In this document: piece by piece, positions 54,993 to 63,514 of the stretch | Numbering within the stretch: the stretch's first letter is position 1 | How the letters are laid out: the number at the start of each line of letters is the position of its first letter | NCBI RefSeq assembly: GCF_015751965.1 | Contig: NZ_JADOVH010000001.1 | Location: 744,001 to 808,000 of the forward strand | Reading direction: 5' to 3' | Origin: Frigoribacterium sp. CG_9.8 | GTDB lineage: Bacteria > Actinomycetota > Actinomycetes > Actinomycetales > Microbacteriaceae | Length of the DNA: 64,000 bases | The notes under the pieces: model-generated | The model's input: only the letters and a program-made list of their open reading frames with translations | Told to the model about the DNA's origin: nothing | Database searches by the model: none | Position numbers and translations under genes: made by a program

Positions 54993-55577
54993 ATGCGACC
55001 AGTCCACCCGACGCCGTCAGGATCCCCGCTCGCGATCGGCGCCAAGCTGCGGGCCACGAGACTGGCGCAGTCCCTCACCATGGCGGATGTCGCCGCGGCA
55101 AGTGGGCTGAGCACCGGATTCATCAGCCGGGTGGAGCGGGACGAGACCTCGCCGAGCGTGTCGACGCTCGTCACGCTGTGCCAGGTGCTCTCGTTGAATC
55201 TCGGATCGCTGTTTGAACCTCCCGAGAACGAGGTCGTCGCTCTGGTTGATGCACCGCTCATCAATATGGGTGGTGTCAAAGCGGTGGAGCACCTGCTCAC
55301 ACCGCGGAGCGAGGCGCGGGTGCAACTGCTGCGATCTGTGCTTGAACCGGGGGCTTCCGGCGGTCAGGAGCTCTACACGATCAATTGCGACGTTGAGGTG
55401 CTTCATGTGCTGCGTGGCAGCCTGAGGGTTCGGCTTGTCAGTGGTGCGATAGACCTTGCGGAGGGTGACACGATGACTCTCGCAGGGCGCGAGCCGCACT
55501 CTTGGGATAACGAATCAGACGGGGTGACGGAGCTCATCTGGACGATCGTTCCGGCGGCCTGGAGCGGTTCGTCCTAG
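54993..55577 (+). CDS. XRE–cupin transcriptional regulator
   Basis: 194 residues: helix-turn-helix (IGAKLRATRLAQSLTMADVA then AAASGLSTGFISRVERDETS) and a C-terminal cupin domain (EVLHVLRGSLRVRLVSGAID then GDTMTLAGREPHSWDN) that would sense a small molecule. GGAG precedes ATG 54993. Last gene of the cyclase–agmatinase operon and the likely controller of it and of the divergent NCS1 genes. Confidence 0.93.
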   Translation: MRPVHPTPSGSPLAIGAKLRATRLAQSLTMADVAAASGLSTGFISRVERDETSPSVSTLVTLCQVLSLNLGSLFEPPENEVVALVDAPLINMGGVKAVEHLLTPRSEARVQLLRSVLEPGASGGQELYTINCDVEVLHVLRGSLRVRLVSGAIDLAEGDTMTLAGREPHSWDNESDGVTELIWTIVPAAWSGSS

Positions 55578-55657
55578 CGCGATCAGATGGCGTGCGTCAC
55601 CGACCCGGGGAGAGTCACCCACCCCCGCATCGGTCAAGCAGCTGAATGACGCGCTGT

Positions 55658-55834
55658 TTAGCTCGCCTCGACCAGGCTCGACTCCTCGACCCCGGGCGTC
55701 GCCATCTGGATCTCGGGGCGCTGCTCTTCGGTGTGGTTGGTCCAGCTGAGGCCGTTCCACCAGCGCAGCTGGGCGAGGGCGAGCGGGTCGCGGTACCAGC
55801 CGGCGGGCGCGGATGATCTGTTCTTTGAGGGCAT
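55658..55834 (-). CDS. Single-domain DUF2510 small protein
   Basis: 58 residues: MPSKNRSSAPAGWYRDPLAL then LAQLRWWNGLSWTNHTEEQR. The pattern PAGWYRDP...LRWWNGLSWT is the DUF2510 domain, normally found at the N-terminus of larger actinobacterial membrane proteins. Here it stands alone, with GGAG before the ATG at 55834 and a normal stop at 55658. It has no membrane segment. Role unknown; possibly a remnant of a longer gene. Confidence 0.75.
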   Translation of the reverse strand: MPSKNRSSAPAGWYRDPLALAQLRWWNGLSWTNHTEEQRPEIQMATPGVEESSLVEAS

Positions 55835-55908
55835 CGGGGAGCTCCTGTGGGAAATTGCCCTACCGCGGAGGGCTGTTCGGGTGCGGTGGATTAAACACAG
55901 ACCTCCTT

Positions 55909-55935
55909 AAGGGGGACAGAATAGGCCCCTTTTTG
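55909..55935. terminator. Weak candidate terminator
   Basis: AAGGGG (55909–55914) pairs with CCCCTT (55926–55931) and is followed by T residues. It lies in the 300-nt stretch between the DUF2510 gene start and the MOSC gene, which otherwise holds only the pentapeptide remnant. Confidence 0.3.
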
Positions 55936-55969
55936 GGGGTGTGGGAAATCCTCGCTCCATGGCCTGTCC

Positions 55970-56107
55970 ATGTGGTCAGCCGAACTTTTCGAAGCGGACA
56001 TCACATCGATGCACCTGCACGGAGGCAAGATCGACTACCTCGATCTCACTCGCGCCCGACTGGCAGATGTGGACCTGAGATCTTCGACTCTCTCCACCGT
56101 GAACTGA
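55970..56107 (+). pseudogene. Remnant of a pentapeptide-repeat protein gene
   Basis: Short frame of 45 residues: MWSAELFEADITSMHLHGGK, IDYLDLTRARLADVDL and a normal stop. The A(D/N)LxX-like rhythm (LDLTRARLADVDLRSSTL) and KIDYLDL are typical of the C-terminal part of actinobacterial pentapeptide-repeat proteins. In-frame stop at 55922 shows no longer gene upstream, so the N-terminal part is lost. May be untranslated. Confidence 0.5.
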
Positions 56108-56135
56108 TTCGGCAGTCCGGGCATGATTCGCCCGT

Positions 56136-56681
56136 TCAGACCGCGACGAGCGCACGAAAGGGCCCCTGCGGCAGTTCGACCCGCAGGTCGTCGTTCGCGC
56201 GCACGATCCCGCCCGTGAGTACGATGCCCATGATGCCGGCTCGTGATTCACGCGTCCCCGATCCGTTCACGCCGAACACCGCCTTCATCAGTCCGGGTGC
56301 CAGGCCATTGATCTGGCTGCACGGGCTGCGCTTACCGGTGATCTCGATACTCGCCTCGGCTCCCAGATGCAGGATGCTGCCACTCGGCAGCGACATCAGG
56401 TCAAGTCCGCGCGTTGTCACGTTCTCGCCCAGCTCGCCGGGTTCGATCGACCACCGGGCTCGCACGAGGTCGGCATACAGCTCCACGCCGATGAGGTGAA
56501 CCTGGCAGAGATTGGGCCGCCCGGGATCCTTCTTCACGAGGTACCGGTGCTGCGTCGTCGCACCGCAGTGTGCGTCGCCTTCAATGCCCAGCCCAGCGAG
56601 CAGGATGATCTGCTCCACCACGGGTTTGCTGAACTGATGGCTGTCATCTCGGCCGACCGAGACCACGGTTGCATTGGTCAT
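56136..56681 (-). CDS. MOSC-domain protein
   Basis: 181 residues. MOSC beta-barrel features: LAGLGIEGDAHCGATTQHRY, QVHLIGVELYADLVRARWSI, EPGELGENVTTRGLDLMSLP and EITGKRSPCSQINGLAPGLM with the conserved cysteine expected to bind molybdenum cofactor sulfur. A stand-alone MOSC protein of the YiiM size class, possibly a molybdenum-dependent reductase of N-hydroxylated compounds. Monocistronic; divergent from the following operon. Confidence 0.9.
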   Translation of the reverse strand: MTNATVVSVGRDDSHQFSKPVVEQIILLAGLGIEGDAHCGATTQHRYLVKKDPGRPNLCQVHLIGVELYADLVRARWSIEPGELGENVTTRGLDLMSLPSGSILHLGAEASIEITGKRSPCSQINGLAPGLMKAVFGVNGSGTRESRAGIMGIVLTGGIVRANDDLRVELPQGPFRALVAV

Positions 56682-56752
56682 GACGGCATTCTCGCAAACG
56701 GCAGCGGTCTTATCCTCGCAAGCGCCACGGGGCTTTGATCGCCGGTCCCAAA

Positions 56753-56795
56753 AAATACTCGGAAGTCCTAGTAGAAATACTCGGAAGTCCTAGTA
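56753..56795. promoter_or_regulatory. Two palindromic operator-like sites 22 bp apart
   Basis: TACTCGGAAGTCCTAGTA (18 bp; 14 of 18 positions palindromic, consensus TACTnGGAnnTCCnAGTA) occurs twice, within exact 21-bp copies at 56753–56773 and 56775–56795. The 22-bp spacing places both on the same face of the helix. The second copy ends 12 nt before the acyl-CoA dehydrogenase ATG. Confidence 0.75.
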
Positions 56796-56806
56796 AATTG
56801 GGATGA

Positions 56807-57943
56807 ATGTACGGAGTAACCGAAGACCAGGCGGCGATTGTGCAGATGGTGCGCCAATTCGCCGCGGAATCGCTCGCGCCACACGCTGCCGAGTGGGATG
56901 AGACGCACTATTTTCCGGTCGAGGTGTTGCGTCAGGCCGGCGAGCTCGGCATGGGGGGCATCTACTCGCGTGAGCAATTCGGCGGATCGGGCCTCAGCCG
57001 CGCCGATTCGGTGCTCATCTTTGAAGAGCTGGCAAAGGGCGACACGACGATCGCGGCCTATATCTCGATCCACAACATGGTCACCTGGATGATCGACAGC
57101 TTCGGCACGGACGAGCAGTGCGAAAAGTGGATTCCGCAGCTCGCCACGATGGAAGCGCTCGGAAGCTACTGCCTTACCGAACCCGGAGCGGGATCAGATG
57201 CCGCCGCTCTCACCACCCGGGCGGTGCGCGACGGCGACGACTACCTGATCGACGGCGTGAAACAGTTCATTTCCGGAGCGGGATCCTCGGCGCTCTACAT
57301 CGTGATGGCGCGCACGGCCGACACTGGCAGCCACGGGATCAGCGCCATCGTCGTGCCTGACGGCACCCCGGGGTTGAGTTTCGGACCGCTCGAGAAGAAG
57401 ATGGGGTGGCATGCGCAACCGACCCGCCAAGTCTTCTTCGATGGGGTGCGTGTGCCCGTCGACAACCGTCTCGGCAAGGAGGGTGACGGGTTCACAATCG
57501 CGATGAGCGGACTGAACGGTGGCCGAATCAACATGGGTGCCTGCTCCCTCGGCGGGGGGCAGGCGGCGCTGGATATGTCGGTCAAATACCTCAAAAGTCG
57601 CACCGCATTCGGTGGACCCCTGATCAATCAGCAGGCACTGCTGTTTCAACTCGCGGATATGGACACGGAACTCGAGACGGCCCGCACCCTCCTGGCGCGA
57701 GCAGCGGATGCGCTCGACCGCGGCGATGCCGATCTGGTGCGCCTCTGTGCGATGGCGAAGCGGGTCGCCACCGACGCGGGCTTCAACGTCGCCAACTCGG
57801 CCATCCAGTTGCATGGCGGTTACGGCTATCTGGCGGAGTACGGCCTGGAACGCATCGTGCGCGACCTGCGAGTGCACCAGATCCTCGAGGGGACCAACGA
57901 GATCATGCGTCTCATCATCGGCCGAAGCCTGGCGGACGCCTGA
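56807..57943 (+). CDS. Acyl-CoA dehydrogenase (isobutyryl-CoA type)
   Basis: 378-residue FAD enzyme. SYCLTEPGAGSDAAALTTRA (FAD loop), FISGAGSSALYIVMARTA, GWHAQPTRQVFFDGVRVPVD and the C-terminal HGGYGYLAEYGLERIVRDLR then ILEGTNEIMRL with the catalytic Glu. Gene order with hydrolase, mmsB and hydratase fits isobutyryl-CoA dehydrogenase of valine breakdown. First gene of a seven-gene operon whose genes mostly overlap by 1–4 nt. ATG 56807 is 12 nt from the duplicated operator. Confidence 0.92.
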   Translation: MYGVTEDQAAIVQMVRQFAAESLAPHAAEWDETHYFPVEVLRQAGELGMGGIYSREQFGGSGLSRADSVLIFEELAKGDTTIAAYISIHNMVTWMIDSFGTDEQCEKWIPQLATMEALGSYCLTEPGAGSDAAALTTRAVRDGDDYLIDGVKQFISGAGSSALYIVMARTADTGSHGISAIVVPDGTPGLSFGPLEKKMGWHAQPTRQVFFDGVRVPVDNRLGKEGDGFTIAMSGLNGGRINMGACSLGGGQAALDMSVKYLKSRTAFGGPLINQQALLFQLADMDTELETARTLLARAADALDRGDADLVRLCAMAKRVATDAGFNVANSAIQLHGGYGYLAEYGLERIVRDLRVHQILEGTNEIMRLIIGRSLADA

Positions 57944-59046
57944 TGGCCGCAATGGATGACGTTACCCACCCCGTCGTGAACTCGGGCGAGGTGCTGGTGG
58001 ACCGCCGGGGCCAACTCGGCCACATCGTGCTCAACCGGCCGAAGGCGATCAATGCCCTCACCCACGCGATGGTGCGCACCATCGCGGCAACTCTCGACGA
58101 GTGGGAGAAGGACGACTCGGTAGCGACGGTTCTCATCACGGGCGCCGGGGAACGCGGGCTGTGCGCCGGCGGGGACATAGTGGCGATTTACACGGATGCG
58201 AAAGCCGGTGGTGACAACTCCGCTGGGTTCTGGGCAGATGAGTACGCGCTGAACGCGCACATCGCCCGATATTCCAAGCCCTACGTCGCCTTCATGGATG
58301 GCGTCGTGCTCGGCGGTGGAGTCGGAATCTCTGCACACGGGTCGGTGCGCATCGTCACCGAGCGCACCAGGGTCGGCATGCCGGAGACCGGCATCGGATT
58401 CGTCCCGGATGTCGGGGGCACCTTTCTGCTGTCGCGCGCGCCCGGTGAACTCGGCACACACCTCGCACTCACCGCTGGCGCGGTGACCGGGTCCGACGCG
58501 ATCGCCATCGGGCTTGCCGACCATTTCGTGCCGAGCGATGCTCTCGCGTCCCTCGCAGTCGCGCTGGAAACCCAGCCCGCTGCGGATGCGGTCGCCGCCT
58601 TCGCGTCGGCTCCGCCCGCATCCGCTCTGCTCGATCAGCGGCACTGGATCGATGCCTGTTATGCCCCAGCTGACGCAAGCCAGATCGTGGCCCGGCTTGC
58701 GGCCTGTCCGGACGAGGCCGCCAGAGACGCCGCAGCCACCATCCTCACCAAGTCACCGACGGCGGTCAGCGTCACTCTCGAGTCGCTGCGCCGTGCGCGG
58801 GTGTTGGCAAGCCTCGAAGAGGTGCTCGACCAGGAGTACCGAGTCTCTCTGCATCTGGTCGCGGGAACTGAGCTCGTGGAGGGCGTGCGCGCCCAGGTGA
58901 TCGACAAAGACCGCACTCCGCACTGGATGCCAGCAACCCTCGGTGAAGTGACCGGGCCCGACATCGAGGCGTACTTCGAGGGCCTCGGACCGCGTGAACT
59001 CGGCCTGTCACCGACGACGGGTGCCACAGACAGGAGAACGTCATGA
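57943..59046 (+). CDS. 3-hydroxyisobutyryl-CoA hydrolase type crotonase
   Basis: 367 residues, crotonase fold with a C-terminal extension beyond ~260, as in 3-hydroxyisobutyryl-CoA hydrolases. Motifs: HIVLNRPKAINALTHAMV, ERGLCAGGDIVAIYTDA, GGGVGISAHGSVRIVTERTR and MPETGIGFVPDVGGTFLLS with the catalytic Glu. Releases free 3-hydroxyisobutyrate for MmsB. Its start overlaps the dehydrogenase stop (TGATG). Confidence 0.9.
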   Translation: MAAMDDVTHPVVNSGEVLVDRRGQLGHIVLNRPKAINALTHAMVRTIAATLDEWEKDDSVATVLITGAGERGLCAGGDIVAIYTDAKAGGDNSAGFWADEYALNAHIARYSKPYVAFMDGVVLGGGVGISAHGSVRIVTERTRVGMPETGIGFVPDVGGTFLLSRAPGELGTHLALTAGAVTGSDAIAIGLADHFVPSDALASLAVALETQPAADAVAAFASAPPASALLDQRHWIDACYAPADASQIVARLAACPDEAARDAAATILTKSPTAVSVTLESLRRARVLASLEEVLDQEYRVSLHLVAGTELVEGVRAQVIDKDRTPHWMPATLGEVTGPDIEAYFEGLGPRELGLSPTTGATDRRTS

Positions 59047-59942
59047 CCAGAATCGCTTTTCTCGGACTCGGCAACATGGGTGGACCGATGGCTGCGAATC
59101 TCGTGACGGGCGGCCACTCGGTGGTGGGCTTCGACCCGGTGTCCGCAGCCCTCGAGCATGCGCGGGCAGCTGGCGTGACCGTCGTGTCGGATGCGAATGC
59201 AGCGGTGCACGATGCCGACATCGTCATCACGATGTTCCCGAGTGGAAAACACGTGATCGACGCGTACGCCGGTGGGCTCCTCGCCGCGGCAGCTCCCGGC
59301 ACCCTCTTCATCGACTCGTCCACAATCGATGTCGAGGATGCCCGCACCGCGCATGCGCTCGCCGTGGCAGCAGGGCACCACAGCATGGATGCCCCGGTCT
59401 CGGGTGGAGTCGGAGGGGCAACCGCCGGCACGCTCACTTTCATGGTGGGTGCCGACGAGGAAGATTTCGTCGCGGCCGGGCCGATTCTCTCCGTGATGGG
59501 CGGCCGGATCGTGCACTGCGGTGACTCGGGAGCCGGTCAGGCCGCGAAGATCTGCAACAACCTGATTCTCGGCATCTCGATGATTGCCGTGAGCGAGGCA
59601 TTCGTACTCGGCGAGAAGCTCGGCCTCTCGAACCAGGCGCTCTTCGATGTCGCATCAACGGCATCCGGCCAATGCTGGGCACTCACCACAAATTGTCCGG
59701 TGCCGGGCCCGGTGCCGGCCAGCCCGGCCAATCGCGACTATCAGCCTGGCTTTGCGGGTGCCCTGATGGCAAAAGACCTGGGGCTTGCGCTCGGTGCGCT
59801 GGAGTCGACCGGCACTGCCGCCGAGCTCGGGCCGCTCGCGGCATCCATCTATCGGCGATTCGCGGATGAGGGCGGGGCCGGCCTCGACTTCTCCGCCATC
59901 ATTAACACCATCCGTGACAATTCGAAGGGCACAGCAGCATGA
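59043..59942 (+). CDS. mmsB: 3-hydroxyisobutyrate dehydrogenase
   Basis: 299 residues, NAD-dependent beta-hydroxyacid dehydrogenase giving methylmalonate semialdehyde. Motifs: [20 protein letters not shown] (Rossmann), [20 protein letters not shown] (substrate), catalytic Lys in [18 protein letters not shown]. Starts inside the previous stop (ATGA) and ends overlapping the next start. Confidence 0.95.
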   Translation: MTRIAFLGLGNMGGPMAANLVTGGHSVVGFDPVSAALEHARAAGVTVVSDANAAVHDADIVITMFPSGKHVIDAYAGGLLAAAAPGTLFIDSSTIDVEDARTAHALAVAAGHHSMDAPVSGGVGGATAGTLTFMVGADEEDFVAAGPILSVMGGRIVHCGDSGAGQAAKICNNLILGISMIAVSEAFVLGEKLGLSNQALFDVASTASGQCWALTTNCPVPGPVPASPANRDYQPGFAGALMAKDLGLALGALESTGTAAELGPLAASIYRRFADEGGAGLDFSAIINTIRDNSKGTAA

Positions 59943-60715
59943 CCGACTACGAGAACATCCTGCTTGAACGCCGCGGACGCGTCGGACTCATCACGCTCAA
60001 CCGGCCTGCGGCCCTCAATGCGCTGAATCTCGCCCTGATGAATGATGTGGTGGCGGCCGCGACCGAGCTCGATGCCGATCCCGGAATCGGCGCCATCGTG
60101 CTCACCGGGTCGCCGCGTGCCTTCGCGGCCGGGGCGGATATCAAGGAGATGTCGACTCCGAGCTACATGGATGTATACCTCGCCGACTGGTTTTCCGGCT
60201 GGGACCGTCTCGCCGCGGTGCGCACTCCGCTCATCGCCGCAGTTTCCGGCTATGCACTCGGTGGCGGGTGTGAACTCGCCATGATGTGTGACTTCATCAT
60301 CGCCTCCGACACCGCCAAGTTCGGGCAGCCGGAGATCACGCTCGGGGTGATTCCGGGCATCGGCGGCTCTCAGCGGCTGACTCGGGCTGTCGGCAAGGCC
60401 AAGGCGATGGAACTGATCCTCACCGGGCGCATGATGGATGCAATCGAAGCCGAACGAGCCGGGCTTGTGGCACGGATAGTGCCAGCCGACGGACTGCTTG
60501 ACGATGCGCTCAGCACCGCAACGACGATCGCCGCGATGTCCCTCCCCATCGCGATGCTTGCCAAAGAGGTGGTGAACGCGGCCTTTGAGACCACACTGGA
60601 TGCGGGAATGCGTTTCGAACGTCGTGTCTTCCACTCCGTTTTCGCTACCGACGATCAGAAGGAGGGGATGTGCGCCTTCATCGAGAAGCGCTCCCCGACT
60701 TTCACGAACCGCTAA
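59939..60715 (+). CDS. Enoyl-CoA hydratase
   Basis: 258-residue crotonase. Both catalytic glutamates are visible, in [19 protein letters not shown] and [20 protein letters not shown]. Hydrates the methacrylyl-CoA or crotonyl-like product of the first enzyme. Fourth gene; ATGA overlap with mmsB; 35 nt before the aldehyde dehydrogenase gene. Confidence 0.94.
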   Translation: MTDYENILLERRGRVGLITLNRPAALNALNLALMNDVVAAATELDADPGIGAIVLTGSPRAFAAGADIKEMSTPSYMDVYLADWFSGWDRLAAVRTPLIAAVSGYALGGGCELAMMCDFIIASDTAKFGQPEITLGVIPGIGGSQRLTRAVGKAKAMELILTGRMMDAIEAERAGLVARIVPADGLLDDALSTATTIAAMSLPIAMLAKEVVNAAFETTLDAGMRFERRVFHSVFATDDQKEGMCAFIEKRSPTFTNR

Positions 60716-60750
60716 CGCTCTCACCGCTGACGACAAGAAGGAACCGACGC

Positions 60751-62274
60751 ATGACCAACACCAGTATTCTCGACGGCGCCATCGATACCTTCGCAACGAC
60801 GCAGGGGCCTGACCAGCCGATGTGGATCGCCGGGGAGAAGGTGGAGTCGTCGACGGGGGAGTGGCGCGATGTCTCAAATCCGGCGCACCGCGGAAGAGTC
60901 ATCTGCCGGGTTCCGGCGGCGGGGGTCGAGGATGTTGACCGTGCAGTCGCGGCAGCCCGTGCGGCATTCCCGGCCTGGCGTGCCCGCCACTTCACCGAGC
61001 GAGCTCGTGCACTCGCGCTTATCGCCGACGAGATCGAGGCGCGGGCGGAGGACTTTGCCCGGCTCACGGCACTGGACACGGGAAATGCGGTCCGCACCCA
61101 GGCGCGACCCGAAGTGACAACTCTCGTCGCACTGTTTCGTTACTTTTCGGGCATCGCAGGTGAAGTGAAGGGCACAACACTTCCGGCCGGCGACAACCAG
61201 TTGCAATACACCCGCCTCGAACCGCTCGGCGTCGTCGCGTGTATCCTGCCCTGGAACTCGCCGCTGATGATCGCGGGGTTCAAGGTGCCGGCGGCGCTCG
61301 CCGCGGGCAACACGGTGATCCTCAAGGCTGCGGATGACGCCCCACTGACAATCCTGCTGCTCGCGGAGGTCTGCAACCGCCATCTGCCCGCTGGCGTCGT
61401 CAACGCCCTGACGGGGCGCGGCAGCCTCATCGGTTCGGCTCTGACGACGCATCCCGGAGTCGACAAGGTCTCCTTCACCGGCTCCACCGAGGTCGGTCGC
61501 GGTGTCGGCCGCGATGCCAGTGAACGCCTCGCCCATGTGTCGCTCGAGTTGGGGGGCAAGAACCCCTCGATCGTGTTCCCCGACGCCGCCGGGTCTGCCG
61601 AAGATACCGACGAACTCATCAATGGACTCCTTCTCGCCTCACGCTTCACCCGCCAGGGGCAGAGCTGCACGGCCGGATCCCGCCTCTTCCTGCACGAGGA
61701 CATCTACGACGAGGTTCTGGATCGTCTGGTCGGACGGCTCGGCGCGCTCACGGTGGGGGACCCTCTCGACGAGGCATCCGATATGGGCGCGATCATCAAC
61801 GGCAAGCAGCACGCATCGATCGATGACTACCTCGCTGACGGTCGCTCGAACACCGCGATGACCGTAGCGCTCGGTGGCTCCGCGCCAACGGAGGGTGCGC
61901 TCACCGAGGGTTTCTACCACCTGCCCACGGTGTTTGCCGGTGCCCGTAACGACTTTCGCCTTGCCCAGGAGGAGATCTTCGGGCCCGTTCTCGTTGCAAT
62001 CCCGTGGCGCGAGGTCGATGACGTGGTCGCGATGGCGAACGACTCGAGTTACGGGCTCGCGGCTTTCCTCTGGGGGCGCAACCTCGATACGGTGCTCACC
62101 ACCGCTCATCGCATAGATGCGGGCTGGGTGCAGGTGAACCAGGGCGGTGGACAGGTGGTCGGACAGTCCTACGGCGGCTACAAGCAGAGCGGGATCGGGC
62201 GTGAAGTCTCGCTCGAAGGCATGCTCGCCGGATTCACCCAGACCAAGCAGATCAACGTGCGGCTCAAGGGATGA
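60751..62274 (+). CDS. Aldehyde dehydrogenase (hydrolytic type)
   Basis: 507 residues from ATG 60751 (AAGAAGGAA upstream). ALDH motifs: LGVVACILPWNSPLMIAGFK, FTGSTEVGRGVGRDA, LELGGKNPSIVF (general base Glu) and RFTRQGQSCTAGSRLFLHED with the catalytic Cys, plus EEIFGPVL. The GQSC active site is that of hydrolytic dehydrogenases; MmsA, which makes propionyl-CoA, usually has GQRC. So it would yield a free acid such as methylmalonate, not an acyl-CoA. Confidence 0.92.
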   Translation: MTNTSILDGAIDTFATTQGPDQPMWIAGEKVESSTGEWRDVSNPAHRGRVICRVPAAGVEDVDRAVAAARAAFPAWRARHFTERARALALIADEIEARAEDFARLTALDTGNAVRTQARPEVTTLVALFRYFSGIAGEVKGTTLPAGDNQLQYTRLEPLGVVACILPWNSPLMIAGFKVPAALAAGNTVILKAADDAPLTILLLAEVCNRHLPAGVVNALTGRGSLIGSALTTHPGVDKVSFTGSTEVGRGVGRDASERLAHVSLELGGKNPSIVFPDAAGSAEDTDELINGLLLASRFTRQGQSCTAGSRLFLHEDIYDEVLDRLVGRLGALTVGDPLDEASDMGAIINGKQHASIDDYLADGRSNTAMTVALGGSAPTEGALTEGFYHLPTVFAGARNDFRLAQEEIFGPVLVAIPWREVDDVVAMANDSSYGLAAFLWGRNLDTVLTTAHRIDAGWVQVNQGGGQVVGQSYGGYKQSGIGREVSLEGMLAGFTQTKQINVRLKG

Positions 62275-63473
62275 GCACCTCCCTGCCGCTCGACGGCATC
62301 ACAGTGCTCGACCTCACCCGCGCACTGGCGGGCCCGTATGCGACCGCACTGCTGTCGGATATGGGAGCAACAATCACTAAGGTCGAGAGCATAAAGGGCG
62401 GGGATTCCACGCGTGGTTGGCCCCCATTCGAAAACGAGCACAGCCTCTACTTCGACTCGGTAAACCGCGGCAAATCCTCTGTCGCTCTCGACTTTTACAC
62501 CCCGGAGGGGAAAGCGCTCCTTCGTCGGATGGCACTCGCTTCCGACGTGGTCATCGAGAACTTTCGTCCCGGTGTGATGGCCGAGATGGGGTTGGATGCC
62601 GCGGGCCTCCGTGCCGAGAAACCCGAGCTGATCATCGCCTCGGTCAGCGGCTTCGGCAGCACCGGTCCGCTCAGCCAGACGGCAGGCCTCGACCAGGTGG
62701 CGCAGGCGATGTCGGGTCTCATGTCGGTGACCGGCAAGAATGCCAGCGAGCTCTACCGGGTGGGCATCCCGATCATCGACATCTACGCCGGTGTCTTCAC
62801 GGCCTTCGGAATTGTCGCAGCGCTCGTCGGTCGGCAACGCACCGGCAGCGGCCTCGAGGTGTCGACATCCCTCCTCGAGGCGGCGATCGCGATCTCCGCC
62901 TTCCAGGGCCAGCGCTATCTCAGCACCGGAGTCGTGCCCGAACCGCAGGGCAACAATCACCCCGTGCTTGCTCCCTATGGCATGTTCGCGACGGCAGACA
63001 TTCCGATCATCATCGCCGTCGGCAGTGACAAGCAGTGGCGCGACCTGTGCGCGCTGGTCGGTGACCCGCAACTCGCCTCTGAGGCGCCCTACGCCACGGG
63101 ATCGCTGCGACTTACCAACCGCGATGCGCTCACCGCCAGGCTCGAGCGCGCCCTCGCCGGGCGCCCAGGGCTCGAGTGGGTCGAGGCGCTCCGCAACGCG
63201 CGCATCCCCACCGGCCCGATCTACAACTACCGGCAGGTCTTCGAAGACCCGCAGGTGCAGCACCTCGACATGGTGCAGCATCTCACTCGGGCTGACGGCA
63301 CGGACCTCCCGCTGCTGCGCGGGCCGATCTCGATTGACGGCACGGCTTTGCGCATCCGTAAGGCCCCGCCAGCGCTCGGGGAAGACACCGTGGCGGTGCT
63401 TGCAGCGCTGGGCCTGACCGACGACCAGGTAGCGGGACTCCTCGCGGCCGGTATCGTCAAGACAGCCTCCTGA
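62271..63473 (+). CDS. CaiB/BaiF class III CoA-transferase
   Basis: 400 residues. Family III features: LPLDGITVLDLTRALAGPYA, NRGKSSVALDFYTPEGKALL, DVVIENFRPGVMAEMGLDAA, SVSGFGSTGPLSQTAGLDQV and the catalytic Asp in IPIIDIYAGVFTAFG. Moves CoA between carboxylates. Starts within the aldehyde dehydrogenase stop (ATGA). A coenzyme A donor could be an acyl-CoA of the same pathway. Confidence 0.93.
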   Translation: MSTSLPLDGITVLDLTRALAGPYATALLSDMGATITKVESIKGGDSTRGWPPFENEHSLYFDSVNRGKSSVALDFYTPEGKALLRRMALASDVVIENFRPGVMAEMGLDAAGLRAEKPELIIASVSGFGSTGPLSQTAGLDQVAQAMSGLMSVTGKNASELYRVGIPIIDIYAGVFTAFGIVAALVGRQRTGSGLEVSTSLLEAAIAISAFQGQRYLSTGVVPEPQGNNHPVLAPYGMFATADIPIIIAVGSDKQWRDLCALVGDPQLASEAPYATGSLRLTNRDALTARLERALAGRPGLEWVEALRNARIPTGPIYNYRQVFEDPQVQHLDMVQHLTRADGTDLPLLRGPISIDGTALRIRKAPPALGEDTVAVLAALGLTDDQVAGLLAAGIVKTAS

Positions 63474-63514
63474 CATGCACAAAATTACCCAGGAACTCCC
63501 GGAGGAATCCTGAC

